Below are positions 30,301-38,277 of a stretch of 44,529 bases of DNA, piece after piece. Under the pieces are notes generated by a model that was not told where the DNA came from, searched no databases, and saw only the letters and a program-made list of their open reading frames with translations. The DNA lies in IMG/VR virus record IMGVR_UViG_3300045258_000119, positions 1-44,529 of that record; one strand, 5' to 3'. The number at the start of each line of letters is the position of its first letter. The stretch's first letter is position 1. The stretch comes from a virus. Made by a program: the position numbers and the translations under genes.

Positions 30301-32680
30301 CTAACGCACCCCCAGGGCGGTTCTTCTTGATCTTGGCGTCCGCCGCGACCTTGGTCTCGTTCATCGACACGGTGGCGTCGATTTTCTCGCTGTGCATTTC
30401 GGTCTGCGCGTCCAGCTGCTCGGCATGCATCTCACGCTTCTGCTGCAATTCCAACATCGCGATCTCGCGCTTCATGGCCAGCTCACGCAGCGCCAAATCG
30501 TACTGACGGTCGGCGGCCTGCTGCGCCAATGCGGCTTCCGCCGCTTGCTGATTTTGCGCCAGTTGCAGTTCGGCGGCGGCCTTTTCTTGGGCTAGCTGTT
30601 GTTGCTGCGCGAACGCTGCGGCGTCCTGCTGCAACTTCATCTTGGCTTGCTTGTCCGACAGGATCAGCGTGGCCGTCGTTTCCTTGTTCTTCAGCTCCAA
30701 CTGCGCCGCGGCCGTCTGTGCGTCCTGCTGCTGCTTGGCCTGGTTGGCCGCCGCATCCGCCTGCACCTTGGCCATCTGCGGGTCCAGCCGCGGCGGCGGC
30801 TGATACGGTTGCATCTTCGGCTGCCCGGTCTGCGGATCAACCTGCGGCTGACCGTCCGGCCCCATCACGGGCTGATCCGGCACGTCAGTGAAGTACGGCG
30901 CCGCCGACTTGTAGCCGGCCTGGCGCGTCAACTCTTCCTGGTAGGCGTAGCGGTTCTTGACCGTGACGTTGGGATTGCCGGCGCCGGCGAACGCTAGCAC
31001 CTTGTCCTGCTCCATGCCGATCATTTGCAGGCCCACCAGCGTGTGCTCCCGATTCACGCCGCCGGCGTACACCGACACGCTGAGCCCTGCGTCCCATGCG
31101 CGCGGATCGAAGGTGCAGTACTTGCCGCCCACCCGCGCCTGTTTCGGCTGGTTCTGGTGGCGACACACCATGCGGTACATTTTGTTAAAGAGGCCAGCGA
31201 GGCCGTCGCCAATGTTGCGCGCCGTCATTTCCTTTTGTGCATCGGCGTTGATCTGCAGTTTGGACAGCGCCACGCCGCTGTGAGTGTCGTTGAGCGCTTC
31301 GCTGTCGAGGCCGCGGGTCTCACGCGACGAGCCGGTGCGGTCGCCAACCCGCTCCTTGACCAGCTGGAGCATCGCCATAGCCGATTCCGCCGGGCCGTTG
31401 CTCGCCACCAGCGGCATGATCGAATCACCCGGCGGACCATCGACGCCCACCTTAGCGCCGCTGTACGTGGCCAGCAGCGACTCCAGGTCCACCTTGTTCT
31501 TGTCGTACGCTTCGCGGACCACCACGCCCTGATAGGTCGCATCGAGTGCAGCCCGCATCATCACAGTGCTGATCCGCTGCAAGTCAGCCGCGATATCGTG
31601 CACCGAGAGCCCCATGAACCGATGCGGCACGGGGCGATAGCTGCACACCGCGAACGGGTTTTCCTCTACTTCTTCTTCTTCCAGGATGGTGTTCTGAATG
31701 CGATAGGCGCGGATCACTTCAGGATAGCCGTCATCATTTAAGTCGAGGCGGATGTACTCCTCAAGGACTTCAATCTCCGTTGAGGCAGGGTCTGATGGCG
31801 TTTTGTAGTCGTTGCGGTCGTCTTGGAAACGCTCTTGTCTAACGTCGTCACTGCGACGGATATTCCCGTCCGCAGCGCCACCAGCCGATGACGCTCCATA
31901 GATTTCGTCCTCTTTGTCTGGCCACAGCCGGCACGCCTCGCCGCGCAGCATACGCAGCACCCGGCCCACGTAGCGCGCCTTATCGATCGAGACGGCGCGG
32001 CCGTTGAGCCGCATGTCCTCCGGCGCAATCGCCGTGATCTCGACGCGGGCGGCTTTCTTGACGCGCTTTACAACCAGGTCGATGCCGCCAGCCTCGGTTT
32101 CCTTGTCGAAGTCGTGCGCCACAATCTCGATGGATTGGTCCTGCTGCAATTGCATGACCTGGGCGATGTTCAGCCCGCTCAGCTTTTGCGGGGCGCTGTA
32201 TTCGCTGTCGCGCCAATAGCACGCGAGGTAGCCGACCCGGTGCAACATCGCATCGGTGCACACGTCGCGGAGGATTTGGTAACCGGGATTGTCGCTGAAG
32301 AATATCCAGAACAGATAGTCCGCGGCTTGGCGCGCGTTCTCTTCCTGGTCGGGGCTGTTGGCTTCCAGCGTGACGACATTGCCGCCTTCGCTGAACACGC
32401 GAAGGTAATCCGGCAGCTGCCAATTGATGACCTCGAACACTTCGCGGGTCGTCACCTGGCTGCGGCCGTCTTCCTCGTCGCCGTACGTTTCGCCGAAATA
32501 ACGCTGCAGCGCCTCGATCTGCTGCGTCACCACTTCGGATTGGTGGAATCCGAGCGCGTCGTGTTCTTCCAGTTTCAGCGCACGCAGCAGCTTGTCTTCG
32601 CGTTCCGCTTGGTCCGACGCGCTGCGCTTCTTGCCGCCGTCTTCCGCGTGCGACGATGGAGCGTCGTAGGCTAGAGCCAT
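30293..32680 (-). CDS. Portal protein, 795 aa
   Basis: Twelve copies form the ring through which DNA enters and leaves the head. The N-terminal half follows the P22 gp1-like portal pattern: QIEALQRYFGETYGDEEDGR, VFEVINWQLPDYLRVFSEGG and FWIFFSDNPGYQILRDVCTD. It has the usual core (PFAVCSYRPVPHRFMGLSVH, DLQRISTVMMRAALDATYQG). The last 200 residues are an exceptionally long Gln/Ala-rich helix (LAQEKAAAELQLAQNQQAAE) that would form the barrel reaching into the head. ATG at 32680 follows the preceding stop directly. Confidence 0.9.
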   Translation of the reverse strand: MALAYDAPSSHAEDGGKKRSASDQAEREDKLLRALKLEEHDALGFHQSEVVTQQIEALQRYFGETYGDEEDGRSQVTTREVFEVINWQLPDYLRVFSEGGNVVTLEANSPDQEENARQAADYLFWIFFSDNPGYQILRDVCTDAMLHRVGYLACYWRDSEYSAPQKLSGLNIAQVMQLQQDQSIEIVAHDFDKETEAGGIDLVVKRVKKAARVEITAIAPEDMRLNGRAVSIDKARYVGRVLRMLRGEACRLWPDKEDEIYGASSAGGAADGNIRRSDDVRQERFQDDRNDYKTPSDPASTEIEVLEEYIRLDLNDDGYPEVIRAYRIQNTILEEEEVEENPFAVCSYRPVPHRFMGLSVHDIAADLQRISTVMMRAALDATYQGVVVREAYDKNKVDLESLLATYSGAKVGVDGPPGDSIMPLVASNGPAESAMAMLQLVKERVGDRTGSSRETRGLDSEALNDTHSGVALSKLQINADAQKEMTARNIGDGLAGLFNKMYRMVCRHQNQPKQARVGGKYCTFDPRAWDAGLSVSVYAGGVNREHTLVGLQMIGMEQDKVLAFAGAGNPNVTVKNRYAYQEELTRQAGYKSAAPYFTDVPDQPVMGPDGQPQVDPQTGQPKMQPYQPPPRLDPQMAKVQADAAANQAKQQQDAQTAAAQLELKNKETTATLILSDKQAKMKLQQDAAAFAQQQQLAQEKAAAELQLAQNQQAAEAALAQQAADRQYDLALRELAMKREIAMLELQQKREMHAEQLDAQTEMHSEKIDATVSMNETKVAADAKIKKNRPGGALDE

Positions 32681-33460
32681 TTAGTACGGCAGGAACCGCA
32701 ACAGCACGCAGCCGTCCGCGCCATTCGCGCCCGCGCCATTCTGACCGCCACCGCCGCCACCTGCGCCGTAAGACGTTGAGGCTGCCGCAATACCGGGGTT
32801 CGCTGTTGCGCCGCCAACGCCGCCCTCACCGTATACGGAGCCCCCGCCTGCGCCACCGCCAATATTTGCTCCGCCAGCCGTTACGGCGGTTGCGCTAGTG
32901 AAATTGCGCGCTGCACCGCCGCCGCCGCCGCCGGTTCCCGCACCACTTCCGCCAGAACACGACGCCGGAAATTGCGCAGTGTTTGTCCACGCCGCGCCAA
33001 TGGCGCCGGCCGCTGCGCCGCCAGCGCCGCCGGAAGACTGACCGCTGCCCGTGCCGGGGTTGGTTGTGCCGTTGCCGCCGTTGCCGCCATTTACAGCAGC
33101 GCCTGCCGTAGGAACGGTGGCAATTCCTAAGGCCGGAATCGCATCAAGCGCACCAGTAATGGTCGTAGCGCCAGACTGCCCGCCAGAAGCGCCAATTGCG
33201 CCACCCGTTCCCTTGGCGCCGACTGTGACCGTAAGTGTTGCGCCGGGTGTGACGCGAACGCGATAGCCTTTCATAAACCCGCCAGCCGCGCCGCCGCCGC
33301 CGCCGCCGCCAGTCGCGTGTCCGCCCGCGCCGCCTTGACCGCCAGAGATGGCGTCAATCTCAACTAGGTTGGCCCACGCCGGAACGGTGACGCTGTTAGC
33401 ACCTGGCGTTGTAACGAGTGTGGCGGCGGTTGGCGGCGCCACAAATCTAGAAAGCGGCAT
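32681..33460 (-). CDS. Glycine-rich protein, possible adhesin tip, 259 aa
   Basis: ATG at 33460 overlaps the stop in front (TGATG). The N-terminal part is beta-rich (VTVPAWANLVEIDAISGGQG), and the rest is dominated by Gly, Ala, Thr and Asn with poly-Gly runs (up to seven Gly), ending CVLLRFLPY. Glycine-rich lattice proteins with this ending occur as phage adhesins (T-even gp38-like) and 'glycine-rich domain' tail proteins. Its place between packaging genes and the portal, far from the fibre genes, is unusual. Confidence 0.65.
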   Translation of the reverse strand: MPLSRFVAPPTAATLVTTPGANSVTVPAWANLVEIDAISGGQGGAGGHATGGGGGGGAAGGFMKGYRVRVTPGATLTVTVGAKGTGGAIGASGGQSGATTITGALDAIPALGIATVPTAGAAVNGGNGGNGTTNPGTGSGQSSGGAGGAAAGAIGAAWTNTAQFPASCSGGSGAGTGGGGGGAARNFTSATAVTAGGANIGGGAGGGSVYGEGGVGGATANPGIAAASTSYGAGGGGGGQNGAGANGADGCVLLRFLPY

Positions 33461-34053
33461 CAGGTGAACTCCGTCACGCGCACCGCGCCGGACTGGTCGG
33501 ACGCCCAGATGCCAGTAATCAATCCGGTGTAAACGCCGCGCTTACCGTTGTCGGGCAACTCATAGAACTCATCTGCGCCAAGCTTCACGCTGCACGAGGT
33601 CGCTGTCGCTGTGCCGCCGCTCAGATCAAGGTACAGAACCGCAGTGGAATCGTTCCAGAACGTCGCGCCTTTGCGTGCGGCGTTCGCCGCGAGGATGGTG
33701 ACGCTCGAGGCGCCGTCATTGACGTTGGATTTTGTGCCCGTCGAAGGCGGTGCGAAGCTGATCGGCGTGGTTGAGTCCACCTCGTACATCGAGGTTTTGA
33801 CGTTGCCCTTAAGGTCCGCCTCCAACGCGCTCTGCTGCCCGTCAGTGCGCGACGCCGACGTGGTGTGGCTGATCGTGCCTGCCAACTCGGACTTAGTAGC
33901 TGTCGCTGTGGCGGGCGCCACGGGCGCTTGCACTGCGGTCTGATTGCCTGCCGTCGAGCCGCTGGCTTCTGCGGCGGGCACCTGCCCATCCAACCCAACC
34001 GTGATGACCTTCTCGGCGACTGAGCCGTCGGTCAGATTTACTTGCGTGCCCAT
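33460..34053 (-). CDS. Thr/Ser/Ala-rich virion protein, 197 aa
   Basis: ATG at 34053 lies behind AGGGAC. Composition (GSTAGNQTAVQAPVAPATAT, LYLDLSGGTATATSCSVKLG) and the C-terminal beta strands (KRGVYTGLITGIWASDQSGA) suggest a decoration or tail-tip protein. The C-terminal 90 residues ('FWNDSTAVLYLDLSGGTA … YELP … ') recall a small phage structural domain, unnamed. It is coupled to the glycine-rich gene that follows. Confidence 0.65.
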   Translation of the reverse strand: MGTQVNLTDGSVAEKVITVGLDGQVPAAEASGSTAGNQTAVQAPVAPATATATKSELAGTISHTTSASRTDGQQSALEADLKGNVKTSMYEVDSTTPISFAPPSTGTKSNVNDGASSVTILAANAARKGATFWNDSTAVLYLDLSGGTATATSCSVKLGADEFYELPDNGKRGVYTGLITGIWASDQSGAVRVTEFT

Positions 34054-34062
34054 TATTGTCCC

Positions 34063-34260
34063 TTAGCCCTGCATTCGTTTCACGCCCGCACGCACCGCGT
34101 TGACGACCGCCTCGAAATTGTTGCCAGCGTTGTCCACGGCCTCCCAATCGATCGCCGTGACGATGCGCTGGATTGTGGCGCTGCGGTCCTTCGACTTGCG
34201 CAGCTTATCGTTAACCACGACCAGCTCGGGCAGCAGCGCTTCAGCTTGCTCTCTTGTCAT
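34063..34260 (-). CDS. Small hypothetical protein behind terminase, 65 aa
   Basis: ATG at 34260 overlaps the large terminase stop (ATGA). The protein (MTREQAEALLPELVVVNDKL, then IDWEAVDNAGNNFEAVVNAV) is small and helical. Function unknown; possibly a packaging accessory factor. Confidence 0.65.
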   Translation of the reverse strand: MTREQAEALLPELVVVNDKLRKSKDRSATIQRIVTAIDWEAVDNAGNNFEAVVNAVRAGVKRMQG

Positions 34261-35573
34261 GCCATCGTCCCAAAGCGTGGACGGGGCTGCTGCGTGGTAT
34301 GCGCCACAGGCGACTTGTACTTGATCGCCATCAGCCCGAATGCGTCCGCGTCGTGGCTGTAATCATCGTGATTCGGGCCGAGGTCATTTCCATCCTTGTC
34401 ATATTTTGGCGCATACCAGCCGAGCGAGCGGCGCAGCACTTCCGTGGTGTCTTCGTTGAACCACATAATCGGGAACAGCCGTCGCGCCGCTTCGATCCGC
34501 TGCGAGGGCGCTTGCGCCACGCCGTCGCCAACGCCGCGTTGCGGCTCGGGCGTGTCGAAGCCCGCGTCCCGCCAGTGTTGGAAATAGCGCTTGCCGACTG
34601 TGTTGTCGTGGTCGCCGCCGTCATGCGGCAAGATGATCTGTGCCGCCTCATAGCGGCGCTTGCGCATCCATGCAACATGCTCAGCGATCGGCTGGCCGCG
34701 CGCGCTATAATGATCCAGAATGCGGATTTCGCGGGCCACGAATTGCACGGCGATGATCGAGTAGAGATCAGCCTTGGCGCCGGTCCCGCCGATGTCGTGG
34801 AACGTGCGTATCGTCAGCAGCGGATCGCGCGACACGCGACCAATGCGCCCCTCTTCCTTCGCCAGCATGAGCGCGGAGGCGTAGTAGGCGCCCTTTTGCG
34901 CTGTGCGATAAGCGCCTTCCCAGATGTGTTCGTATTGGTCGGGGCGCTCGCGCTTGTCGCGTAGCCGGTCTTTCTCCAGAACGCTCGGGAAGAACTCGTT
35001 GTCCCGATAGTTCATTTCGAGGCAGCGCACGTCGGGCTCGACAGACTTGCGGAAGCGCTTGTCTACTTCGCTATTGTGGCGCTCTGGGTTCCACGTCACC
35101 CAAATCTCTGAGTCGTCTTCGCGGACGGTTGGGATCAGCTTTTCCCATGCCTCTTCAGAGACCGGATCAGCCTCGTCCACCCAGCACAAGATAACCTTGG
35201 CCTTAGATTTGATGCTGTCCACGTTATGGCGCAGGCCAGCGAACTTGAACGCTACGCGACCATCGCGGGTGCGCACATACTTCTCGCCCACCTCGTAAAC
35301 CGCGCTCAGCCACTCGTCGCTGTGAATGGCCGCCTTGACCTCTTGGAGTGACGAGTCGTCCAGGCTGTTCATGTAGTCGCGGCAGCAGAGAATGATGCCC
35401 TCGCGCCCCTCCTGCGCCGCCTTAGCCCCGATCACTGCGGACATTTTGGCGAAAGTGCGCGTCTTGGCCGAGCCGCGCCCGCCGTAGGCACAGCGAAAGC
35501 GCGCCGGCCCTAGAAACAGCGGTATCAGCTTTTTGGGGATGACGACCTTGTGTTCGCCGCCTTCAAACGCCAT
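34257..35573 (-). CDS. terL: Terminase large subunit, 438 aa
   Basis: ATPase motor and headful or site-specific nuclease for DNA packaging. I chose ATG at 35573 (TTG at 35585 extends it). The ATPase part has Walker A GGRGSAKT (31-38) and Walker B ILCWVDEAD. The C-terminal RNase H-like nuclease has acidic residues at DIGGTG, HDGGDHD and HDADAFG. The order TerS-TerL-portal is standard. The ends of the linear DNA cannot be determined from the window alone; if the genome is circularly permuted, headful packaging fits. Confidence 0.92.
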   Translation of the reverse strand: MAFEGGEHKVVIPKKLIPLFLGPARFRCAYGGRGSAKTRTFAKMSAVIGAKAAQEGREGIILCCRDYMNSLDDSSLQEVKAAIHSDEWLSAVYEVGEKYVRTRDGRVAFKFAGLRHNVDSIKSKAKVILCWVDEADPVSEEAWEKLIPTVREDDSEIWVTWNPERHNSEVDKRFRKSVEPDVRCLEMNYRDNEFFPSVLEKDRLRDKRERPDQYEHIWEGAYRTAQKGAYYASALMLAKEEGRIGRVSRDPLLTIRTFHDIGGTGAKADLYSIIAVQFVAREIRILDHYSARGQPIAEHVAWMRKRRYEAAQIILPHDGGDHDNTVGKRYFQHWRDAGFDTPEPQRGVGDGVAQAPSQRIEAARRLFPIMWFNEDTTEVLRRSLGWYAPKYDKDGNDLGPNHDDYSHDADAFGLMAIKYKSPVAHTTQQPRPRFGTMA

Positions 35574-35847
35574 CGCCGCCCACAAGCTGGATTTTCGTAA
35601 CCATCTTGAGGTCGCCGCCGTCTGGCCCGCTCACTTCAACGGCTTTGGCGTGCATGTAAGGCGCAGCGCCGATCGCCATCTTGTCGCGTCGGTCTGATTC
35701 TTGGCTGCTGTCACGCATCACACGCAGCATGTATTCGAGCGGCGTTTCGCCCTCGCCTGCGCGCTTGATCGCCTCTTCGGTGACAACCGACTTAGCGCCC
35801 CTCGGTCGGCCGCCGCCGGGCCTCGCGCCCCCATGCCCGTTCGCCAT
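35563..35847 (-). CDS. terS: Terminase small subunit, 94 aa
   Basis: The opening GGARPGGGRPRGAKSVVT is the Gly/Arg/Pro-rich start found in many small terminase subunits, here followed by helices (EYMLRVMRDSSQESDRRDKM). It overlaps the large-subunit start by 11 bases, consistent with a TerS-TerL pair. TerS recognises the packaging site and regulates TerL. Confidence 0.7.
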   Translation of the reverse strand: MANGHGGARPGGGRPRGAKSVVTEEAIKRAGEGETPLEYMLRVMRDSSQESDRRDKMAIGAAPYMHAKAVEVSGPDGGDLKMVTKIQLVGGDGV

Positions 35848-35876
35848 CTTGGTTTCTTGATAAATTCCAAGGCGGT

Positions 35877-35975
35877 TCAGTACTTCGCCCGCTTCGTCTT
35901 CGGCGCACTCTGCTTCATCGGCTGCCGCTTCGCAGGCGCGGACACATGCGACGCGGGAAGTTTGGTGGATTTCAT
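35877..35975 (-). CDS. Small basic peptide, 32 aa
   Basis: ATG at 35975 overlaps the stop of the gene in front (ATGA) and has a strong AGGAGG site. The peptide (MKSTKLPASHVSAPAKRQPM, then KQSAPKTKRAKY) is rich in Lys, Ala, Pro and Ser, like a histone-H1 tail. It may bind DNA or be packaged. It lies immediately before the small terminase gene. Confidence 0.6.
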   Translation of the reverse strand: MKSTKLPASHVSAPAKRQPMKQSAPKTKRAKY

Positions 35976-36157
35976 TGTTGGCCTCCTGAGTAAAGCGTAT
36001 CTCGCGCTAGTTTTTCCCATTCTCGTTTTTGCTTAAATTGTCTCATTCGATAAAAGCGCGGCAATGCGGCGAGTCGGCGGTCCACCCTTTCGATCTGACG
36101 AACAAAATTCTCGCCATCAGGATAGCCATTTATCAGAAGCCCCGGCGGTTGCTTCAT
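35972..36157 (-). CDS. Small hypothetical protein, 61 aa
   Basis: I chose ATG at 36157 because it overlaps the preceding stop. MKQPPGLLINGYPDGENFVR is followed by a basic, helical half (DRRLAALPRFYRMRQFKQKR). A DNA- or RNA-binding role is possible. Coupled at both ends. Confidence 0.6.
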   Translation of the reverse strand: MKQPPGLLINGYPDGENFVRQIERVDRRLAALPRFYRMRQFKQKREWEKLARDTLYSGGQQ

Positions 36158-36609
36158 TGCTGGCCTCCTGGGCACACGCGCCCGTCGGACAAATGCTCAC
36201 CCGGCATACAACGCTGCGGCGGGTTGAGCTGCTGCGTCACTGCGCCCGTAATCGCCATCTCGTGGCCATACGTGGCGAAGTTGGTGGAGTACGTAGCGAG
36301 CCACAGGGCGCCGGCCGCGAGCATCAGCGCTGCGCCTGCGATCAGCCCCACGGCCACGCCGAAATTGCGGGCGCCGTGTTGCGCGTGACGCATGGCCTCG
36401 GCGGTTGGGGCGTTCTTGTTGATGGTGCGCAAGTGCGCGATCTCTGTCGCCTCTTCGGGCGAACGCACACCTAGCGCTTTGCACCAATCGGCTGCTTCGA
36501 GCTTGCGGCCTTGGCCTATGTAGTTCGCCTTGATGCCATCAGCGCGCTGCTTCTCGGCTGTGGTAAGCGGGCGGGATGCGCTAGGGAGTGGTGTGGCGTT
36601 ATCTGTCAT
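36154..36609 (-). CDS. Hypothetical protein with a transmembrane segment, 151 aa
   Basis: ATG at 36609 is chosen next to the preceding stop. The N-terminal half is helical (EKQRADGIKANYIGQGRKLE); one clear membrane span lies at about residues 83-104 (FGVAVGLIAGAALMLAAGAL); the C-terminus (CMPGEHLSDGRVCPGGQQ) has two cysteines that could form a disulphide outside the cytoplasm. Function unknown. Confidence 0.65.
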   Translation of the reverse strand: MTDNATPLPSASRPLTTAEKQRADGIKANYIGQGRKLEAADWCKALGVRSPEEATEIAHLRTINKNAPTAEAMRHAQHGARNFGVAVGLIAGAALMLAAGALWLATYSTNFATYGHEMAITGAVTQQLNPPQRCMPGEHLSDGRVCPGGQQ

Positions 36610-36610
36610 T

Positions 36611-36967
36611 CTACGCACGGCCCCGCTTCCTGTCATATAAATCGGACCAACACGCTGGCGGCGGGTGTCGCGCTATAGTTTTTGCCGCCCAAATAAGCTC
36701 GCGACACATGCGCCCGAAAATATCGATCTGCTCGTCATCAACATCATCAAAATAGCGGCTTACTTGCTCAAACGCCTCGCTAACCACCTGACGCTCCAAC
36801 CCGATGGCATCGCCTATCTCAATAACCCCCATGCCAAATTCAACTTTGAGCAAGTGAATCAACAGGCGCCGCGCGAAATGACGGGCGTTGCTTTTCCTGT
36901 CATTCAGCGGATGAACCCCACTCACGATCTGCGCGGCCAACGCGCACTTCTCCACAATCGGGCTCAC
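36611..36967 (-). CDS. DnaA-domain-IV-like helix-turn-helix protein, 118 aa
   Basis: GTG at 36967 overlaps the previous stop. Its core resembles the C-terminal DNA-binding domain of DnaA and its relatives: DRKSNARHFARRLLIHLLKV, then FGMGVIEIGDAIGLERQVVS, the helix-turn-helix with the EIGxxxG turn; the exact DHTTV signature is replaced by ERQVV. No ATPase domain is present. A small protein with this fold might bind DnaA boxes or the phage origin. The assignment is by pattern, moderate certainty. Confidence 0.6.
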   Translation of the reverse strand: MSPIVEKCALAAQIVSGVHPLNDRKSNARHFARRLLIHLLKVEFGMGVIEIGDAIGLERQVVSEAFEQVSRYFDDVDDEQIDIFGRMCRELIWAAKTIARHPPPACWSDLYDRKRGRA

Positions 36968-37047
36968 GCCAGCACCACAAACGCAAACAGCGCCAGGAAC
37001 GGCGACAGCGCCAGCACAGCGAGGCTGAGGCGCTCCACGCGGGTCAC
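36964..37047 (-). CDS. Single-transmembrane peptide, 27 aa
   Basis: GTG at 37047 overlaps the previous gene's stop (GTGA) and its TGA overlaps the next GTG. The peptide is a short basic start (MTRVERLSLAV) and a hydrophobic helix (LALSPFLALFAFVVLA). Function unknown; coupling makes it credible. Confidence 0.5.
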   Translation of the reverse strand: MTRVERLSLAVLALSPFLALFAFVVLA

Positions 37048-37148
37048 AGCGGCATCATTCCGATAATCACCATGACCAGCAACAGGAGCGCTCCCAGCGT
37101 GAGCCAGAAGCGCTCCGAGCGCGGCGGGTGATAACTGGGGATGGGCAC
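37044..37148 (-). CDS. Single-transmembrane peptide, 34 aa
   Basis: GTG at 37148 is about 7 bases behind AGGTGA. The peptide has a basic/aromatic N-terminus (MPIPSYHPPRSERFWL) and a membrane helix (TLGALLLLVMVIIGMMPL). It begins a coupled chain of two membrane micro-peptides and the DnaA-like gene. Confidence 0.5.
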   Translation of the reverse strand: MPIPSYHPPRSERFWLTLGALLLLVMVIIGMMPL

Positions 37149-37216
37149 GTCAGCTCACCTGGTCAGCTTCGTAAACGGCAATACGCCGCTCTGCGTCCCG
37201 CAATTCCCAGGCTCGT

Positions 37217-37300
37217 CTAGCGCACCTTGGCGCTCTTGCTGGCGTGCTTCACGGTCTTCGCTGCGGCCTTGCGGATTTTCTTCGGTGTCTTGCGAGCCAT
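37217..37300 (-). CDS. Very basic H1-like peptide, 27 aa
   Basis: The second of two ATGs (37300) is 8 bases behind AAGGAG and is preferred; the first (37309) touches the ribosome site. The peptide (MARKTPKKIRKAAAKTVKHA then SKSAKVR) is 40% Lys/Arg with Ala, a histone-H1 or HupB-tail composition. It may coat or compact phage DNA or bind host nucleoid. The next 68 bp (37149-37216) could hold a TTG-start fragment but is not called. Confidence 0.55.
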   Translation of the reverse strand: MARKTPKKIRKAAAKTVKHASKSAKVR

Positions 37301-37692
37301 TTTTTTCATCTCCTTGGTTAGGGTCCAGTGACGCGCGGAGCATTGGGGGAAAGCGCTGCGCTGGCGAGTCCGCTGTGAATGGACGCTCGCCGTGTCGGGG
37401 TCGAACACGCAGCACTTGGGGCGCGCGCCACTGGATGGTTGGGCAGGAGCGCCGCGATAAGTGGCCAAGCTTGCGGCATCCCGCAACCTGAGTCGCGGAA
37501 TAGCGGCGTTCCTGCTTGGGTTTTCAGGCGGCCGGTCGGCACGGACTGGCGGGTTGATCATGGGGGTTGTGCCACCCGAACGCCGGTCGCCGGTCGCCTG
37601 AAACGCGAAGCGCGCCGCTCCGTTTCCGAAGGGCGCGCAAATCCATTAGGCCAATTTGCTGCCCGTAAGTTAGGTATTTTGTCAAGCGCCAA
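37301..37692 (-). other. Gene-free stretch of about 390 bp, candidate promoter/origin region
   Basis: No convincing gene on either strand; frames are open only because of high GC. On the - strand a TTGACA lies at 37685-37680 behind the last replication gene, and TTGATT-N18-TAACTT is a second weak promoter candidate. The stretch also has a tandem GGCGACC-type repeat (about 37570-37590) and palindromic GCGC clusters. It separates replication genes from late genes, so it may hold a late promoter or a replication origin. Confidence 0.4.
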
Positions 37693-38277
37693 TCAACGAA
37701 CGCCGCCTAAACGTTCGCGGTTCCGCTCGTCCTGTGATTTTTCTGCAGGGCCGTAACCGGCGTCCATGGCGGCCCAATAGGCGTCGATCACGTCCAGCAG
37801 CGCCGAGACACGTTCGCAGATACGGGTGGTATGCCCGCCGCCATTGAGGATGATTTTCCATGATGGCGACGGCAACGCGAATAAACGGTCGTACAGGCGC
37901 ATTCGCGCTTTGGTGGTCAATGGGGCCGCCGCGACCCACGAACGCGCCCCTTGGGCAGCGCTGCGCGCTGTGGCGCGCTTCCAGTGCCTGGAGACGCGAT
38001 CCATCTCCGTGGCGAAGGTGAGGTCCCAACCCGGATGCACCTGGGTTGGGGCGCTGCCTGGCAGGTGTGGGGGTTCGCTGGCGGCGACGATCGCCGCGGC
38101 CAGCCGCTCGGCGGCGGTGTGCTGGTTTGCCGTGATCTGACCGGTGTCGAGCAGGTGGTCGATCGCCCACTTGGAGCGGCGGCGCTGCCGCGGCTCGGCG
38201 CGATCGGCCCAGGCTTGCTGGCGCTTGGCTTCGTTCTCGCGTTCGATGCGAACCGCCAACGCTGACTGTGATCTCAT
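37693..38277 (-). CDS. Hypothetical protein, 194 aa
   Basis: ATG at 38277 overlaps the previous stop (ATGA). It has a basic N-terminal helix (ERENEAKRQQAWADRAEPRQ) and a helical C-terminal half (RMRLYDRLFALPSPSWKIIL, then RICERVSALLDVIDAYWAAM). The second half is faintly like a DUF6456-type domain of Alphaproteobacteria, which I cannot confirm. It is the last gene of the replication cluster. Confidence 0.65.
   Translation of the reverse strand: MRSQSALAVRIERENEAKRQQAWADRAEPRQRRRSKWAIDHLLDTGQITANQHTAAERLAAAIVAASEPPHLPGSAPTQVHPGWDLTFATEMDRVSRHWKRATARSAAQGARSWVAAAPLTTKARMRLYDRLFALPSPSWKIILNGGGHTTRICERVSALLDVIDAYWAAMDAGYGPAEKSQDERNRERLGGVR

Noticed and set aside
37149-37216. TTG-start 17-aa frame ending DAERRIAVYEADQVS
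   Set aside because: The composition is protein-like but there is no good start or ribosome site; possibly the remnant of a longer gene.
37379-37756. Long + strand frame in the gene-free stretch and similar - strand frames
   Set aside because: High GC leaves several frames open; none shows protein-like composition, a ribosome site or coupling.
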